5,058 bases of DNA from JAVBMU01 sp031551755 (GTDB lineage Bacteria; Actinomycetota; Actinomycetes; Actinomycetales; Cellulomonadaceae). Positions 4,940 through 5,058 of this stretch are shown piece by piece (the stretch's first letter is position 1; every line of letters begins with the position of its first letter). Under the pieces are notes generated by a model. It was not told where the DNA came from, made no database searches, and worked only from the letters and a program-made list of their open reading frames with translations. The position numbers were made by a program, and so were the translations under genes. The DNA lies in NCBI GenBank assembly GCA_031551755.1, contig JAVBNE010000088.1, forward strand, positions 1 to 5,058. Reading direction: 5' to 3'.

Positions 4940-5058
4940 GTGGATGGTCGGGCGTCCGACACTGGGTGTGACCTGCGGGGATGGGCGTGGAGCCCCTGGT
5001 AGGAATGGGTTGTTCAGATCCGTTCGTCCCAAAGGCCCCACGTGATCACCTATCGTGC
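4937..5058. other. 3' flank without an assignable gene
   Basis: The stretch returns to high GC and G-rich runs. It contains a small hairpin, GTCGG-GCGT-CCGAC (4947-4960), but no start codon with a ribosome site leading into a convincing frame. A minus-strand frame is open across it (about 4934-5056), but its translation is not recognisable. It may be the edge of another gene or element continuing past the window. Confidence 0.4.

Noticed and set aside
1..5058. CRISPR array, rRNA, toxin-antitoxin pair or riboswitch
   Set aside because: No regularly spaced repeats, no rRNA-like sequence, no small coupled gene pair of toxin-antitoxin type and no recognisable riboswitch core were seen.

Overview
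The window is GC-rich with strong G/C third-position bias in its main genes, which points to an actinobacterium; the genus cannot be fixed from the sequence. The content looks like part of an integrated mobile element: a conjugation-type membrane protein, a coupled unknown gene and a phage-type antirepressor, with an insertion sequence cutting in at the left edge and an unrelated lower-GC gene at the right. No complete, obviously new system is visible. The most unusual items are the IS30/TrbL-like junction and a perfect 31-base palindrome inside the antirepressor gene.

Left edge (1-140): the last 43 codons of an IS30-family transposase, whose stop codon appears to lie inside the terminal inverted repeat of the element. 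Directly after it (141-241), and in the same reading frame, comes membrane-protein coding sequence with no start codon. It runs on into the open frame at 242-2416. The IS has therefore most likely removed or separated the 5' end of a TrbL/VirB6-like conjugation gene.

Centre (242-3101): the TrbL-like gene is followed after one base by a 227-codon gene with its own Shine-Dalgarno sequence. The two look translationally coupled. The second gene is unrecognised but has an N-terminal motif, RPDGGQFAG, of a kind I associate with actinobacterial mobile-element proteins. Its stop codon overlaps, tail to tail by four bases, the stop of a minus-strand gene (3098-3916) with a P22_AR_N-type antirepressor N-terminus and a separate C-terminal domain. 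Antirepressors normally relieve repression of phage or ICE genes, so this one may control the element's transfer or excision functions; the repressor it would act on is not in the window.

Right side (3917-5058): 369 bases without a convincing gene hold several inverted repeats and a good promoter candidate. The -10 box of that promoter sits seven bases before the ATG of a membrane-anchored hypothetical protein (4286-4936), which suggests a leaderless transcript. This gene is visibly lower in GC than the conjugation genes and ends in a hairpin that contains its stop codon. The last 122 bases show no assignable gene.
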